DNA from: an uncultured Roseobacter sp. | GTDB taxonomy: Bacteria > Pseudomonadota > Alphaproteobacteria > Rhodobacterales > Rhodobacteraceae | Reading direction: 5' to 3' | DNA length: 64,000 nucleotides | Assembly (NCBI RefSeq): GCF_947495275.1 | Contig: NZ_CANLYL010000017.1 | Span: 27,538-91,537 of the forward strand | In this document: piece after piece, positions 1 through 8,495 of the stretch | Position numbering within the stretch: position 1 is the stretch's first letter | Layout of the letters: every line of letters starts with the position of its first letter | Made by a program: the position numbers and the translations under genes | The notes under the pieces: generated by a model | Told to the model about the DNA's origin: nothing | Seen by the model: only the letters and a program-made list of their open reading frames with translations | Database searches by the model: none

Positions 1-1
1 A

Positions 2-943
2 GGAACAAATATGGTCCTCGATCTCTTCGATTATCATCGCAACACCTTCTGCCGTAACGAGCCCAACGAACTTGTCGGCACCGCCTTTACCGGCCTTGGC
101 GACAACATGTTCCCAGAGCCCGGAGCAGGTGATTTCGACGCCAGATGGCGCCAGGCCATTGCCCATACGATCCGCGCAAACGGCGCCCGCGACCGGTTTG
201 GTACCGAAAAGGATTATTTTCGCGCACCCTGGCGGGCCCATCTGGGGCAATCGCTGATGTCGCGGCAGAAATTCCGCGCCCGCGTTCTGCCCCGACCCCA
301 AGGCCAGCTGGTCGAGGAATGGTTCTGCCCGGCACTTTATTATGACGCTGCGGCCCAGGCCCGCGCCCTGCCGGTGCTCAAGATACTCCTGTCACCGGCC
401 TGGGTTCTCAAGGCGCATGATCTGATCGATACGCAGCTGGTTGTGCATGTGATCCGGCGCCCCCAGGGGTTCGCACAATCCTGGTGGAGCAGATACGTGA
501 CCGGCATTGGCGGCGGCCCCGAAAAGGTCTTTGCAGACAACCAACCTTCCCTGATCCGGATTCTGCAGCATTTCGGTCGTGAGGAGGAGATGCCCTCGCA
601 TTATTCGCTGGCCGATCTGGTTGTCTCGGAACTCTGGCGCTGGCGGTACATGAATGAAGTGCTGCTCGATCAGATGTCCGGGTCCGACCGCTATCTCACG
701 CTGGCCTATGAAGACGTGATGCACAACAAGCTGCCCTGGGCGGAGAAGCTTTACGGGTTCGCCGGTCTTGAGATGACGCCAGCCTGCCGCCAATCGATCA
801 GTTCCATGCAAAATACCCTGTTCAAAGCCAGAAAATCCGATGGGCTTGACCCCAAGATGGTAGAAGAAGCGGTTGCGCAGGTGATCGGTGACAGCCCCTT
901 CCGGGACAAGCTCCTGAATGTGGACCCGGGCGCGGTTTCCTGA
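2..943 (+). CDS. Sulfotransferase family protein, 5' end cut by window
   Basis: Probably transfers a sulfo group from PAPS to a glycan or other acceptor in the cytoplasm. The first in-frame ATG is at 11, but the three codons before it are open and read Gly-Thr-Asn. This matches the end of the P-loop-like 5'-PSB motif (R-S-G-T-x-x) that opens sulfotransferases, so ATG 11 is internal and the true start lies upstream of the window. The segment VIRRPQGFAQSWWSRY resembles the 3'-phosphate-binding motif (R...S). About 310 residues are visible and the stop is TGA at 941-943. It converges on the GT at 964, with a 20-bp gap. The PAPS-forming enzyme at 48393-50117 would supply the donor. The family is divergent and I inferred it from motifs only. 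Confidence 0.72.
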   Translation, partial: GTNMVLDLFDYHRNTFCRNEPNELVGTAFTGLGDNMFPEPGAGDFDARWRQAIAHTIRANGARDRFGTEKDYFRAPWRAHLGQSLMSRQKFRARVLPRPQGQLVEEWFCPALYYDAAAQARALPVLKILLSPAWVLKAHDLIDTQLVVHVIRRPQGFAQSWWSRYVTGIGGGPEKVFADNQPSLIRILQHFGREEEMPSHYSLADLVVSELWRWRYMNEVLLDQMSGSDRYLTLAYEDVMHNKLPWAEKLYGFAGLEMTPACRQSISSMQNTLFKARKSDGLDPKMVEEAVAQVIGDSPFRDKLLNVDPGAVS

Positions 944-963
944 GCCAAAGCCCTTTTCAGGGT

Positions 964-1914
964 CTATTTATATTCGATAATGCGGGGGCCTGCGCCTTTC
1001 AGGCGCGCCATGTGATAGCCCAGCACACCTTGAGCTTCCGGCAGCTTTCCCAAGGTCAGGAACAGCGCCTGTATCCAGTCTTCTCCGCGTGCCTTCAGGC
1101 GCAGAACCTGTGCGGGCCAGACCAGCAATAGCGCACCTGCAAAAGGCCAAACCAAGGCGCCTATCCCTGCCGCCAAAGGCACCCCCAACCCCCAAATCAG
1201 CGCCCGGCGGGTCTGGGGTCTGCAATACCCCTCAGGACCGCTGCCATGCAGAAAGGCCCCTTCGGCAATCGCATGCCCGTGCCGGCGCGCGCGGCGCCAC
1301 CACTGGGAAAACCGTGTCATCGCAATATCGTGCCAGGCCATTTCCGCATCACACCGCCAAATCCGCCAACTCGCCCGGCGCAGCCGCAGGCAGAGTTCGG
1401 GTTCTTCGCCCGCAATCAGGCTGTCACGGTACCCGCCAACCGCCTCAACGGCTGTGCGGCGCAGAATGGCGATGCCACCAACCGCCTCCGTCTCTCCGAC
1501 GGGTGTGTCCCACTCCGCATCCGCCAGTTGGTTCCACAGGCTTGCCTCGGGAAAGCGTTCCCGCAACCGACCTGCTATGATGGCCACATCCGGGTGATCT
1601 GCCAGAAAGGACAGGGCCGTCTCCGTCCAGCCTTCCCGCAATTCGCAATCTCCGTCGATGACCTGAACATATTCCGCTTCGCTGAGCCCGCGCAGATGCG
1701 CCAGACCGGCATTGCGGGCCCGGGCCGCCGTGAACGGAAGGGTCATATCCAGTTCAACCACGGCAGCGCCTGCCGCCTTCGCAGCAGCCACAGACCCATC
1801 GGTAGAGCCTGAATCGACATAAACAACCGGTGCGGTATGCCCCTTCAGCGACGCAAGACAGCGGATCAGCCGCGCCCCTTCATTACGTCCGATGACAACA
1901 GCCGCCAGCGTCAC
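964..1914 (-). CDS. Glycosyltransferase family 2
   Basis: A 316-residue GT-A-fold glycosyltransferase, predicted to add a sugar from a nucleotide sugar to the growing lipid-linked EPS repeat on the cytoplasmic face. The N-terminus has the family-2 pattern: VVIGRNEG at residues 6-13, VDSGSTDGS around 34-42, and the metal-binding Asp-x-Asp-type QVIDGDCEL near 85. The C-terminal 90 residues include a hydrophobic stretch (IWGLGVPLAAGIGALVWPF), suggesting membrane association. Its ATG overlaps the TGA of the upstream GT2 by 4 bp (1911-1914), so the two are translationally coupled. The acceptor and sugar cannot be read from sequence. Confidence 0.9.
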   Translation of the reverse strand: MTLAAVVIGRNEGARLIRCLASLKGHTAPVVYVDSGSTDGSVAAAKAAGAAVVELDMTLPFTAARARNAGLAHLRGLSEAEYVQVIDGDCELREGWTETALSFLADHPDVAIIAGRLRERFPEASLWNQLADAEWDTPVGETEAVGGIAILRRTAVEAVGGYRDSLIAGEEPELCLRLRRASWRIWRCDAEMAWHDIAMTRFSQWWRRARRHGHAIAEGAFLHGSGPEGYCRPQTRRALIWGLGVPLAAGIGALVWPFAGALLLVWPAQVLRLKARGEDWIQALFLTLGKLPEAQGVLGYHMARLKGAGPRIIEYK

Positions 1915-2912
1915 GCGTCGGACCCTGGAAAAACGAGCGGACGGATCACGTATCGGATCTGGTCGCTGATGAAACTGCGCGGCATGGTCGGGGGCCGTCC
2001 CCGCAGCCGTCGGTGCAGGATGTTCAACAGGGCCGCAAAAAGCATCAGGACCGCGAGGGACAAAGCCCCTGCCCGCCCATAGGCCTGCGCAAAGTAATGC
2101 GCCCAGGATTGGTACAGGTAGGCCGGATCACGCTGACGGCCGACGCTTCCTGCAAACTGCCCGGTGGCCGCCCCCTCCTCGTGAACAACGCGGGCGCGGG
2201 GTTCATAGAGGACGTGCCAGCCTTTTTCGTGCAGGCGGCGCATCAGGTCGACCTCTTCGTAATAGAGGAAAAACGCCGGGTCGAAAAAACCGACATCCCG
2301 AAGCGCTGTGAAACGAAACATGACGCTGGCGCCAGAGACCCAGTCAACGGGGCCTGCGGGATGATCCGGCGGCAAGGGCACCAGCCGGTCCTGTGCGATC
2401 CGGTTGAGCAGGCTCAGGTTGATCATGCGCGCCATCTCATTGACAGGACCGGGAAAGCGGAACGCGGCTGTTACCGGGGTCAGGTCCGGCCGGAGAACAC
2501 TGGCCCCCACGGCTGCCGCCTGCGGGTCCGCCTCCAGCGTGGCGGCAAGGAGGTCGATCGTTTCATTCTCAAGCCGGGCATCCGGATTGAGCAGAAAAAC
2601 CTTGTCAGGCGGCGTCGCCTGCGCACCAAGCGCTTCAAGAACAACATTATTTCCACGTCCAAACCCATGGTTCTCAGTTTCCGGCCAGAACGTGACCCGC
2701 GCACCCCAATCGCGGTCTGCATGGGCTGCGCGCAGCACTTCGGCATCCCCATTCGGGGAGGCATTATCGACAAGATGCACATCCACTTGCCGGTGGCCAT
2801 GCTGGCGGGCCAGAACACTTTCAACCGCTTCGATTGCAAGATCTGCGGTCCCGTAATTGACCACGATCACCGCGATACGGTCTGCGCCGTCGCCACCATC
2901 AGGGTCTTTCAC
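1911..2912 (-). CDS. Glycosyltransferase family 2, rhamnosyltransferase-like
   Basis: A 333-residue family-2 glycosyltransferase with the WbbL/rhamnosyltransferase-like layout: VIVVNYGTADLA near the N-terminus, HLVDNASPNGD at about 46-56, VFLLNPDARL (DxD-like) at about 104-113, and the WVSGASVMFR and FFLYYEEVDLMRRL motifs typical of this subgroup. A short hydrophobic segment lies near the C-terminus. The dTDP-rhamnose operon at 44997-48330 makes a rhamnosyl donor plausible, but donor specificity is inference. It overlaps its neighbours by 4 bp on both sides, forming a tight four-gene minus-strand operon running from 5241 to 964. Confidence 0.88.
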   Translation of the reverse strand: MKDPDGGDGADRIAVIVVNYGTADLAIEAVESVLARQHGHRQVDVHLVDNASPNGDAEVLRAAHADRDWGARVTFWPETENHGFGRGNNVVLEALGAQATPPDKVFLLNPDARLENETIDLLAATLEADPQAAAVGASVLRPDLTPVTAAFRFPGPVNEMARMINLSLLNRIAQDRLVPLPPDHPAGPVDWVSGASVMFRFTALRDVGFFDPAFFLYYEEVDLMRRLHEKGWHVLYEPRARVVHEEGAATGQFAGSVGRQRDPAYLYQSWAHYFAQAYGRAGALSLAVLMLFAALLNILHRRLRGRPPTMPRSFISDQIRYVIRPLVFPGSDA

Positions 2913-4471
2913 CTGCGATACCCCGGCGATGTTTTCGGACGTTTGTAAAAGATGCTGCGGCGGGCCTTCGGTTCAGCCTTGCGCCCCGTGGGCCCCTCCG
3001 CCTCGTCTTTCTTTTGGGAAAAGTCGCGGGCATATCTGAGATCTTTGGCCGGCCGGCCCTCATCCGCGGAGCCGGTTTTTCTTGCATAGCCCGGCTCGAC
3101 CACTGGTTTTTCAACGATCTGTTGACCGGTCACGGCTCCCCGCTTCATCTCCAGTCGTCCGATCAGCGCCCCAACCATCAGCCAGCTTATGGGGGGAATC
3201 CCGGAGTTGGGAATAAGATCCACAAGTTTGGCACAGAGCAGAAGCGCCAGGGCGGCACAGATCGGATCGATCTTTTCACGCGGCCCCAAAAACAGACCGA
3301 TGACCGGCCAGCACAGCAGGCCGAAAAGCCCGATATAGCGGAACCATCCGCCCGCCCCCAGTTCGATGACCCAGGACCCGTCCGTGACCGAAAGGTTGTT
3401 GCCGAACTCGTCAAAAATCCGCTGACGCCCCCAGCCACCCCAGCCGAACACCGGTTTCTCCCGCGCTCTTTCAAGAAGCAGCTCTTCATTCTCCAGGCGG
3501 GTCATGAAAGAGGCGGCGCGGTTTGGATTGATCTGCTCGGCAAAAGCCATGATCCGGTCCACCGGCACCTGATCAGCGGCGCGCAAAGCGGGGTAGGTCA
3601 AGACCATGCCCGCGATACAGGTGGCCACCAGCAACTGCATCCGGGTCTTGAGGAACAGCAGGCATGGCAGCAGGACAACTGCAATCATCAGCGCGCCCAG
3701 CGATTTGCTCAGAACCATCACCGCAAAGAGCCACGCCATCGCCAGACCCCATTTCATGCGGTCCCCCTCTTTGGCGGATCGAAAGAGGCCCGCCGCCGCA
3801 AGTGTCGCGAATGTCAAAAACAGCGACAGTCCCAACCCGTGCCCGAAGAAAACGACAGGCCGGAAACCGCCCCCCCGCATGTGCTGCGCAAACTGGTGTG
3901 GGAAAAACCCGTAGATCATCATGTTGAGCTGCGGCGACATCCGGATCTCGTAGAGCGCCAGGAATGAATAGGCCACGGCAGAGACCACGATCGCCGTCAG
4001 AAGAATGCGCTGCCCGTCCGGAAAAGACAGCAACCGGCGTGCCAGAAAGAGAGGGGCGATCACCATCCCGATCTCCAGCAGCATCGACCCGGCGTCATAA
4101 AGGCTGTGGCCCTGCAGGACCCGGGGGCCAAAGACCAGAGCTTCGCGGTTGGTGAACACGGATCCGAGGGTCCCGACCACCAGCAGCATCAGCAGCCCCA
4201 GCACAACCGGATCGCGCGGAATCCAGCCCGGGAGCACCTGGATATTCCCGGCGTCTTTCCGGATTGCCACGGCTGTGAATATGAAAGCGACAATCGTCGG
4301 AATGGTTCTCTTGTCGAGCGGTGGCAGGATCGGCAGGTCGAGCCCGAAGCGGGTTGGTAAAAGCAGATACCCCCCCACGATGGTCGCGCATAACGCCACA
4401 GGTGCCGTCAGCTTGTTGTAAAAGACGAACGAGACAATTGGCCATATGATCAGGGCAGCCCAGGCGGTCAT
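2909..4471 (-). CDS. O-antigen ligase/polymerase-like membrane protein
   Basis: A 520-residue polytopic membrane protein, about a dozen hydrophobic segments through residue ~430, followed by a ~80-residue charged cytoplasmic tail rich in Lys, Arg and Glu. The long loop with FGWGGWGRQRIFDEFG between late helices resembles the large periplasmic loop of Wzy/WaaL-type enzymes. It probably polymerises or ligates lipid-linked EPS repeats at the periplasmic face. The frame is open upstream to 4753, but ATG 4471 overlaps the TGA of the WecG-type gene by 4 bp and begins directly with a membrane segment. The 94 extra upstream codons are Gly/Arg-rich shadow sequence, so I chose 4471. Confidence 0.78.
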   Translation of the reverse strand: MTAWAALIIWPIVSFVFYNKLTAPVALCATIVGGYLLLPTRFGLDLPILPPLDKRTIPTIVAFIFTAVAIRKDAGNIQVLPGWIPRDPVVLGLLMLLVVGTLGSVFTNREALVFGPRVLQGHSLYDAGSMLLEIGMVIAPLFLARRLLSFPDGQRILLTAIVVSAVAYSFLALYEIRMSPQLNMMIYGFFPHQFAQHMRGGGFRPVVFFGHGLGLSLFLTFATLAAAGLFRSAKEGDRMKWGLAMAWLFAVMVLSKSLGALMIAVVLLPCLLFLKTRMQLLVATCIAGMVLTYPALRAADQVPVDRIMAFAEQINPNRAASFMTRLENEELLLERAREKPVFGWGGWGRQRIFDEFGNNLSVTDGSWVIELGAGGWFRYIGLFGLLCWPVIGLFLGPREKIDPICAALALLLCAKLVDLIPNSGIPPISWLMVGALIGRLEMKRGAVTGQQIVEKPVVEPGYARKTGSADEGRPAKDLRYARDFSQKKDEAEGPTGRKAEPKARRSIFYKRPKTSPGYRR

Positions 4472-5241
4472 GACAGCTTCCCGCTCTGACGCCGGGCCAG
4501 CAGAGCTCTGCCGGTCAGCTTTGGCAACACCAGAAAACAGGCCCCGTAGCGCGCCGCCAGACGTCTGGGACTGCCCAGCAGACGCCAGAGCCACTCCGCC
4601 GCCACCGCCTGCACCCAGGCGGGCGCGCGGGTTTGAGTGCCCGCGATGAAATCCAGCCCCGCCCCGATGGACACGAACCCGGTACCGGGCAAGGCTGACC
4701 GGGCACGGGCCGCGAATATCTCTTGTTTTGGAGCCCCAAGAGCCAGAAAACACAAACGCGCGCCCGAGGCTTCAATCGCCGCGATATCCGCCGCCGCCGC
4801 ATCGGCCAGCGGATCAAACCCCATGGCCGGTGCCCGGCACAACACCACATCAAGCCCCGGATGCTGCTGGCACAGCGCAACCGCAGCAGCCGCAAGCGCC
4901 TCGTCGGTGGCCCCGAAAAGCGCTACCGGCACCTGATGCCGCGCCGCCAGATCTGCCACCGGGCTGATCAGTTCCGATCCCGGCACCAGGGAGACATCCT
5001 GACCGGCCAGACGCGACAGCCAGACAATTGGATTACCATCGGCCGTGATGTGGGTCTGATCCCCATATGCGGCTCTAAAAGCCTTGTTTCGAGACAATTT
5101 GACCACATGATCGAGGTTCAGCGTTGCCACCGAAAACCCCTGCCCGGATTGAAAACACTTTTCCAGATCCGCCAGCAGCGCAGCCTGATCGGGCACGGTC
5201 ACCGTGATGCCTGCCGTTTCGCTCTCGCTCCAGATCATCAT
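4468..5241 (-). CDS. WecG/TagA/CpsF family glycosyltransferase (GT26)
   Basis: About 257 residues. It transfers a sugar (in known members ManNAcA, ManNAc or glucosyl) to the lipid-linked first or second sugar of the repeat unit. Family landmarks are present in order: ATLNLDHVVKLSRN, ITADGNPIVW, GSELI, LALGAPKQE, SIGAGLDFIAGT and EWLWRLLGSPRR. A GTG at 5280 would give 270 residues; the tandem ATGs at 5241/5238 follow an AAAGG-like site and fit the family N-terminus, so 5241 is preferred. It heads the minus-strand operon with the polymerase and two GT2 genes (4-bp overlaps) and is divergent from the acyltransferase. Confidence 0.9.
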   Translation of the reverse strand: MMIWSESETAGITVTVPDQAALLADLEKCFQSGQGFSVATLNLDHVVKLSRNKAFRAAYGDQTHITADGNPIVWLSRLAGQDVSLVPGSELISPVADLAARHQVPVALFGATDEALAAAAVALCQQHPGLDVVLCRAPAMGFDPLADAAAADIAAIEASGARLCFLALGAPKQEIFAARARSALPGTGFVSIGAGLDFIAGTQTRAPAWVQAVAAEWLWRLLGSPRRLAARYGACFLVLPKLTGRALLARRQSGKLS

Positions 5242-5603
5242 TACCTTTGTACCCTTGTATCCTGTCTGCACCGTTCGCACCGCAACGATGCCTGTCTAAA
5301 TCTATACGACCATTTAATGAAGCATATCTGTAAGCGTCTTATTGGGCAGCATTTGGAAAATCCTGACACAAATCCCCAAAAGCGGCATGGGAGCCCCCCT
5401 GCATTGATCATACCACGCAACTGCCTCTCTCCAAAAGAAGCGCGTTTCGAAACCTCCTTTGCCCCTGACATGGGAGCTGCGTGATTTGTGAACAAAAAAT
5501 CACTGTCCTGTCACTTTTTACAAACTTCTGAGGTTTCAAGGTCGCTTCTGCGGGTTTATCGCTGAATTTACCTCTGGTCACATATGAAATAGGGGGTGAT
5601 GAT
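5242..5603. promoter_or_regulatory. Divergent intergenic region between WecG-type GT and acyltransferase
   Basis: About 360 bp between two divergent genes, so both promoters must lie here unless transcription reads in. I see no convincing -35/-10 pair. The clearest element is AGGGGGTGAT at 5591-5600, which matches the anti-Shine-Dalgarno complement AGGAGGTGAT at 9 of 10 positions. It lies just upstream of several overlapping start codons (ATG 5599, ATG 5602, GTG 5604). No gene is evident. Confidence 0.45.
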
Positions 5604-6707
5604 GTGCTTTTGGGCGACAGGACGAGTGAGATACCAATGACGGCAGGTCTGCAGACATCTTCCGGGGCCCCGGCTGAGGACAGCACTCATATCCCTTATG
5701 TCCCGGCGCTTGATGGGGTGCGCGCGCTGAGCATATGTCTGGTGATGGCCGCACATATGTTGCCGCTGGGGCCCAAATCGCTCGAAGTAAATGCGATGGT
5801 GGCGAAAATGGGCATGTCCCTGTTTTTCTGCCTCTCGGGTTTTCTCATCATCTCGATGATCCGGCGCAACCCAGACGTGGTGACCTTTCTAACGCGGCGC
5901 GTGTTGCGCATTGTTCCAGCGCTGGCAATGTACCTGCTCATCCTGGTTCTTCTGTTCGATTTGAGCGGCCGTGTGGTTCTGATCAACCTTTTGTTTGCAA
6001 ACAACTATTTCACCGAAGGCCTGACCGGAGGGCCCTTGGGGCATTTGTGGTCCCTTTCCGTCGAAATGGGGTTTTACATGGCCATCGCCGGGCTCACCTT
6101 GTTTCTGGGCAGCCGAAGCGTGTGGCTTGTCCTGCCCGCTGCGCTAATCGTGACCCTGATCCGCATTGATGCCGGCGCTTACGTGAACATCAAAACCCAT
6201 CTGCGGGTGGATGAGATATTGTCAGGCGGCATTCTGGCCCTTGTGGCGCAGCACTACGGAAACCGCATCAAGGCCTTTCTGGCCCCGACCCATCGCACCC
6301 TCTGGATGCTTTCCATCACAACCGTTTTATGGGTGATCTCCTGTCGCATGGACGGGGGCGCGCTGAACTATCTGCGCCCTTATCTGGCTGCCGGGTTTGT
6401 CGGCATTGTCATGCATTGCCAGTGGCAGCCACTACTGCGCCTGCTGCAAAGCCGGATCGCCGCCTATATCGCCAATATTTCCTATGCTCTCTACATCTAC
6501 CATTTCCTGACCATATCGGGCTGGATGAACACCGGCAGCGATTGGGAAAGATACTTGCTGAAGCGGCCTTTGAGCTTTGCCTTGCTGCTGGCGCTGGCCC
6601 ATGCATCAACCTTCTGGTGGGAGCATCCCTGGCAAAACCTTGCGAAGTCACTGACCCGAAAACGGCAGAAAAAATACGCCCCTCCCCCGGCGCCAAGGAC
6701 TGATTAA
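5604..6707 (+). CDS. Acyltransferase family 3 (OafA/YrhL-like)
   Basis: A 367-residue integral membrane O-acyltransferase, likely O-acetylating the EPS across the inner membrane. The hallmark N-terminus YVPALDGVRALSICLVMAAH is followed by about ten hydrophobic helices and the HLWSLSVEMGFY motif (usually HLWSLSVEEQFY). The C-terminus is basic. GTG 5604 sits 7 bases after a very strong Shine-Dalgarno, but ATG 5637 (356 residues) is also possible. A 12-13-codon reading frame beginning at 5599/5602 ends with a TGA that overlaps ATG 5637 as ATGA, so the start is genuinely ambiguous. The xrtD gene lies 133 bp downstream on the same strand. Confidence 0.9.
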   Translation: MLLGDRTSEIPMTAGLQTSSGAPAEDSTHIPYVPALDGVRALSICLVMAAHMLPLGPKSLEVNAMVAKMGMSLFFCLSGFLIISMIRRNPDVVTFLTRRVLRIVPALAMYLLILVLLFDLSGRVVLINLLFANNYFTEGLTGGPLGHLWSLSVEMGFYMAIAGLTLFLGSRSVWLVLPAALIVTLIRIDAGAYVNIKTHLRVDEILSGGILALVAQHYGNRIKAFLAPTHRTLWMLSITTVLWVISCRMDGGALNYLRPYLAAGFVGIVMHCQWQPLLRLLQSRIAAYIANISYALYIYHFLTISGWMNTGSDWERYLLKRPLSFALLLALAHASTFWWEHPWQNLAKSLTRKRQKKYAPPPAPRTD

Positions 6708-6840
6708 CCACGATAAAGGCAGATATGCCCTGGAAACACAGTGTTGACGGCATTGTGAGCAGCGTTTTGTCTGGGCGGAAAGCCGCTGAACTGCTATAGG
6801 ACGTTGCATTGCTACAGTAGTCATTGATCAGGTTAATTGA

Positions 6841-8442
6841 ATGTCAGACATCTCTACAGAAGCCCCGAAAGGCTGGACAACATGGCTGGTACCCGGACTT
6901 TTCTGGCTGGCCATCGCCATTCTGGGAGCCGCCGTTTTCTTTGCAGAAGGCCTTGATGCTCTTCTGGTTGCCTGGCAACTGCCCGAATATAGCCACGGGC
7001 CCCTGATCCCGATCCTGTCTGGTTTGCTGTTCCTGCGCCAGCTCAAGGAGTTTCCCATCGACCAGGGTGCCAAGCGTAACCGCTGGATCGGTGTGCTGGT
7101 CATTCTGGCCGCGATCGGGTTGGGCGGTCTGGGTCGCCTGGCCGGGATCAATGACATCGTTGCCTATGCCACGATCCTGTGGGTTGGAGGTCTGTTGCTG
7201 GTCAGCTTTGGCTGGAGCACAGGCAAGCATTTCTGGCCGCCTGTCCTGCATCTGGTCTATATGCTGCCGCTGCCCGGCGTGCTCTATTACAAGATGTCGG
7301 CCTGGTTGCAGCTGATTTCCTCTGAGCTGGGTGTCTGGTTCCTGAAGCTGCTGGCCGTCCCGGTTTTCCTGGAAGGCAATATCATCGATCTGGGTGTGCT
7401 CAAGCTGCATGTGGCCGAGGCCTGTTCGGGTCTGCGCTACCTCTTCCCGATCCTGTCGTTTTCCTACATCTTCGCGGTGCTCTATCGCGGGCCAATGTGG
7501 CACAAGGCCGTGCTGTTGCTGGCCGCTGCCCCGATCACGGTGCTGATGAACTCGGTGCGGATCGCCGTTGCCGGTGTGCTGGCGGACCGTTTCGGCATTG
7601 AATGGCTCGACGGGTTTACCCATTTCTTCGAAGGCTGGGTGATCTTTATCACCTGCATCCTGCTGCTGTTCCTGCTGGCCCGCATCATGCTGTTCTTCCA
7701 ACCGGAAAAGATGACCATCACCGAAGCGCTGGATCTGGACACGGACGGTCTGGGGCAGCAATTCGCGCGCCTGCGGCTGACACAGCCCTCAGCGGCCATG
7801 ATCACCACCGCCTTCATGATGCTGGCAGTTGCCCTGAGCTGGCCGCATCTGGCCCCGACACGCGGCGAAATGACAATTGAGCGCGAGAGCCTCGCGTCCT
7901 TCCCGCGGCGGCTGGGAGAATGGCGGCAACAAGGGCCTGCACAACGGCTTGATCCCGGCATCGCCAACGTGCTGGGTGCCGATGATTATCGCTCGGTCCA
8001 CTTCACCAAACCCGGAACCTCCTCCTACGTCGAGTTTTTCGTCGCATGGTACGCCGATCAGAGCCAGGGCGGTGTCCATTCGCCCGAGATTTGCCTGCCC
8101 GGTGGCGGCTGGGAAATTGCCTGGCTGGAACGCTCCGACATGACGCAGGTGATGAACTGGGACACGCCCTTCGACATCAACCGTGCGATCATCCAGAAAG
8201 GCGAGACCCGGATGATGGTCTACTATTGGTTCGAACAGAAAGGTCGCAAGATCGCCTGGGACTTTGCCGCCAAATACTGGCTGATGGTCGACGGCATCAC
8301 CACCGGGCGGACCGATGGCGCGCTGGTCCGTCTGACCACACCCATCGAACGTGGTGAGACCGAAGCCGCCGCCGAAGCGCGCCTGATGGAAATGCTAGAG
8401 GAAACGGTGGGGCCCCTGCCCCGGTTCGTCCCCGGCATCTGA
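6841..8442 (+). CDS. xrtD: Exosortase XrtD with fused EpsI domain (VPLPA-CTERM type)
   Basis: A 533-residue inner-membrane cysteine transpeptidase predicted to cut and re-ligate proteins carrying a C-terminal PLPA/TM/Arg-cluster signal. The first ~290 residues are the exosortase membrane domain with the three expected catalytic residues: Cys195 in EACSGLRYLFP, Arg240 in MNSVRIAVAG and His261 in GFTHFFEGW. Residues ~320-533 are an EpsI-like domain, recognisable by HSPEICLPGGGWEI and VYYWFEQKGR. Exosortase-EpsI fusion together with a VPLPA-type target (25707-26450) is the XrtD arrangement. It is separated from its apparent substrate by 17 kb and by the replication module, and directly follows the acyltransferase on the same strand. 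Confidence 0.93.
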   Translation: MSDISTEAPKGWTTWLVPGLFWLAIAILGAAVFFAEGLDALLVAWQLPEYSHGPLIPILSGLLFLRQLKEFPIDQGAKRNRWIGVLVILAAIGLGGLGRLAGINDIVAYATILWVGGLLLVSFGWSTGKHFWPPVLHLVYMLPLPGVLYYKMSAWLQLISSELGVWFLKLLAVPVFLEGNIIDLGVLKLHVAEACSGLRYLFPILSFSYIFAVLYRGPMWHKAVLLLAAAPITVLMNSVRIAVAGVLADRFGIEWLDGFTHFFEGWVIFITCILLLFLLARIMLFFQPEKMTITEALDLDTDGLGQQFARLRLTQPSAAMITTAFMMLAVALSWPHLAPTRGEMTIERESLASFPRRLGEWRQQGPAQRLDPGIANVLGADDYRSVHFTKPGTSSYVEFFVAWYADQSQGGVHSPEICLPGGGWEIAWLERSDMTQVMNWDTPFDINRAIIQKGETRMMVYYWFEQKGRKIAWDFAAKYWLMVDGITTGRTDGALVRLTTPIERGETEAAAEARLMEMLEETVGPLPRFVPGI

Positions 8443-8495
8443 GCCGCGCTCAGCGCTCTATCAGCCCCCTTGCAGGTTTGCGAAACCTCCCCCCC

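Noticed and set aside
4472..4753. N-terminal extension of the O-antigen-ligase-like protein
   Set aside because: The 94 extra codons lie inside the WecG-type gene, are Gly/Arg-rich, and the ATG at 4471 forms the expected 4-bp overlap.
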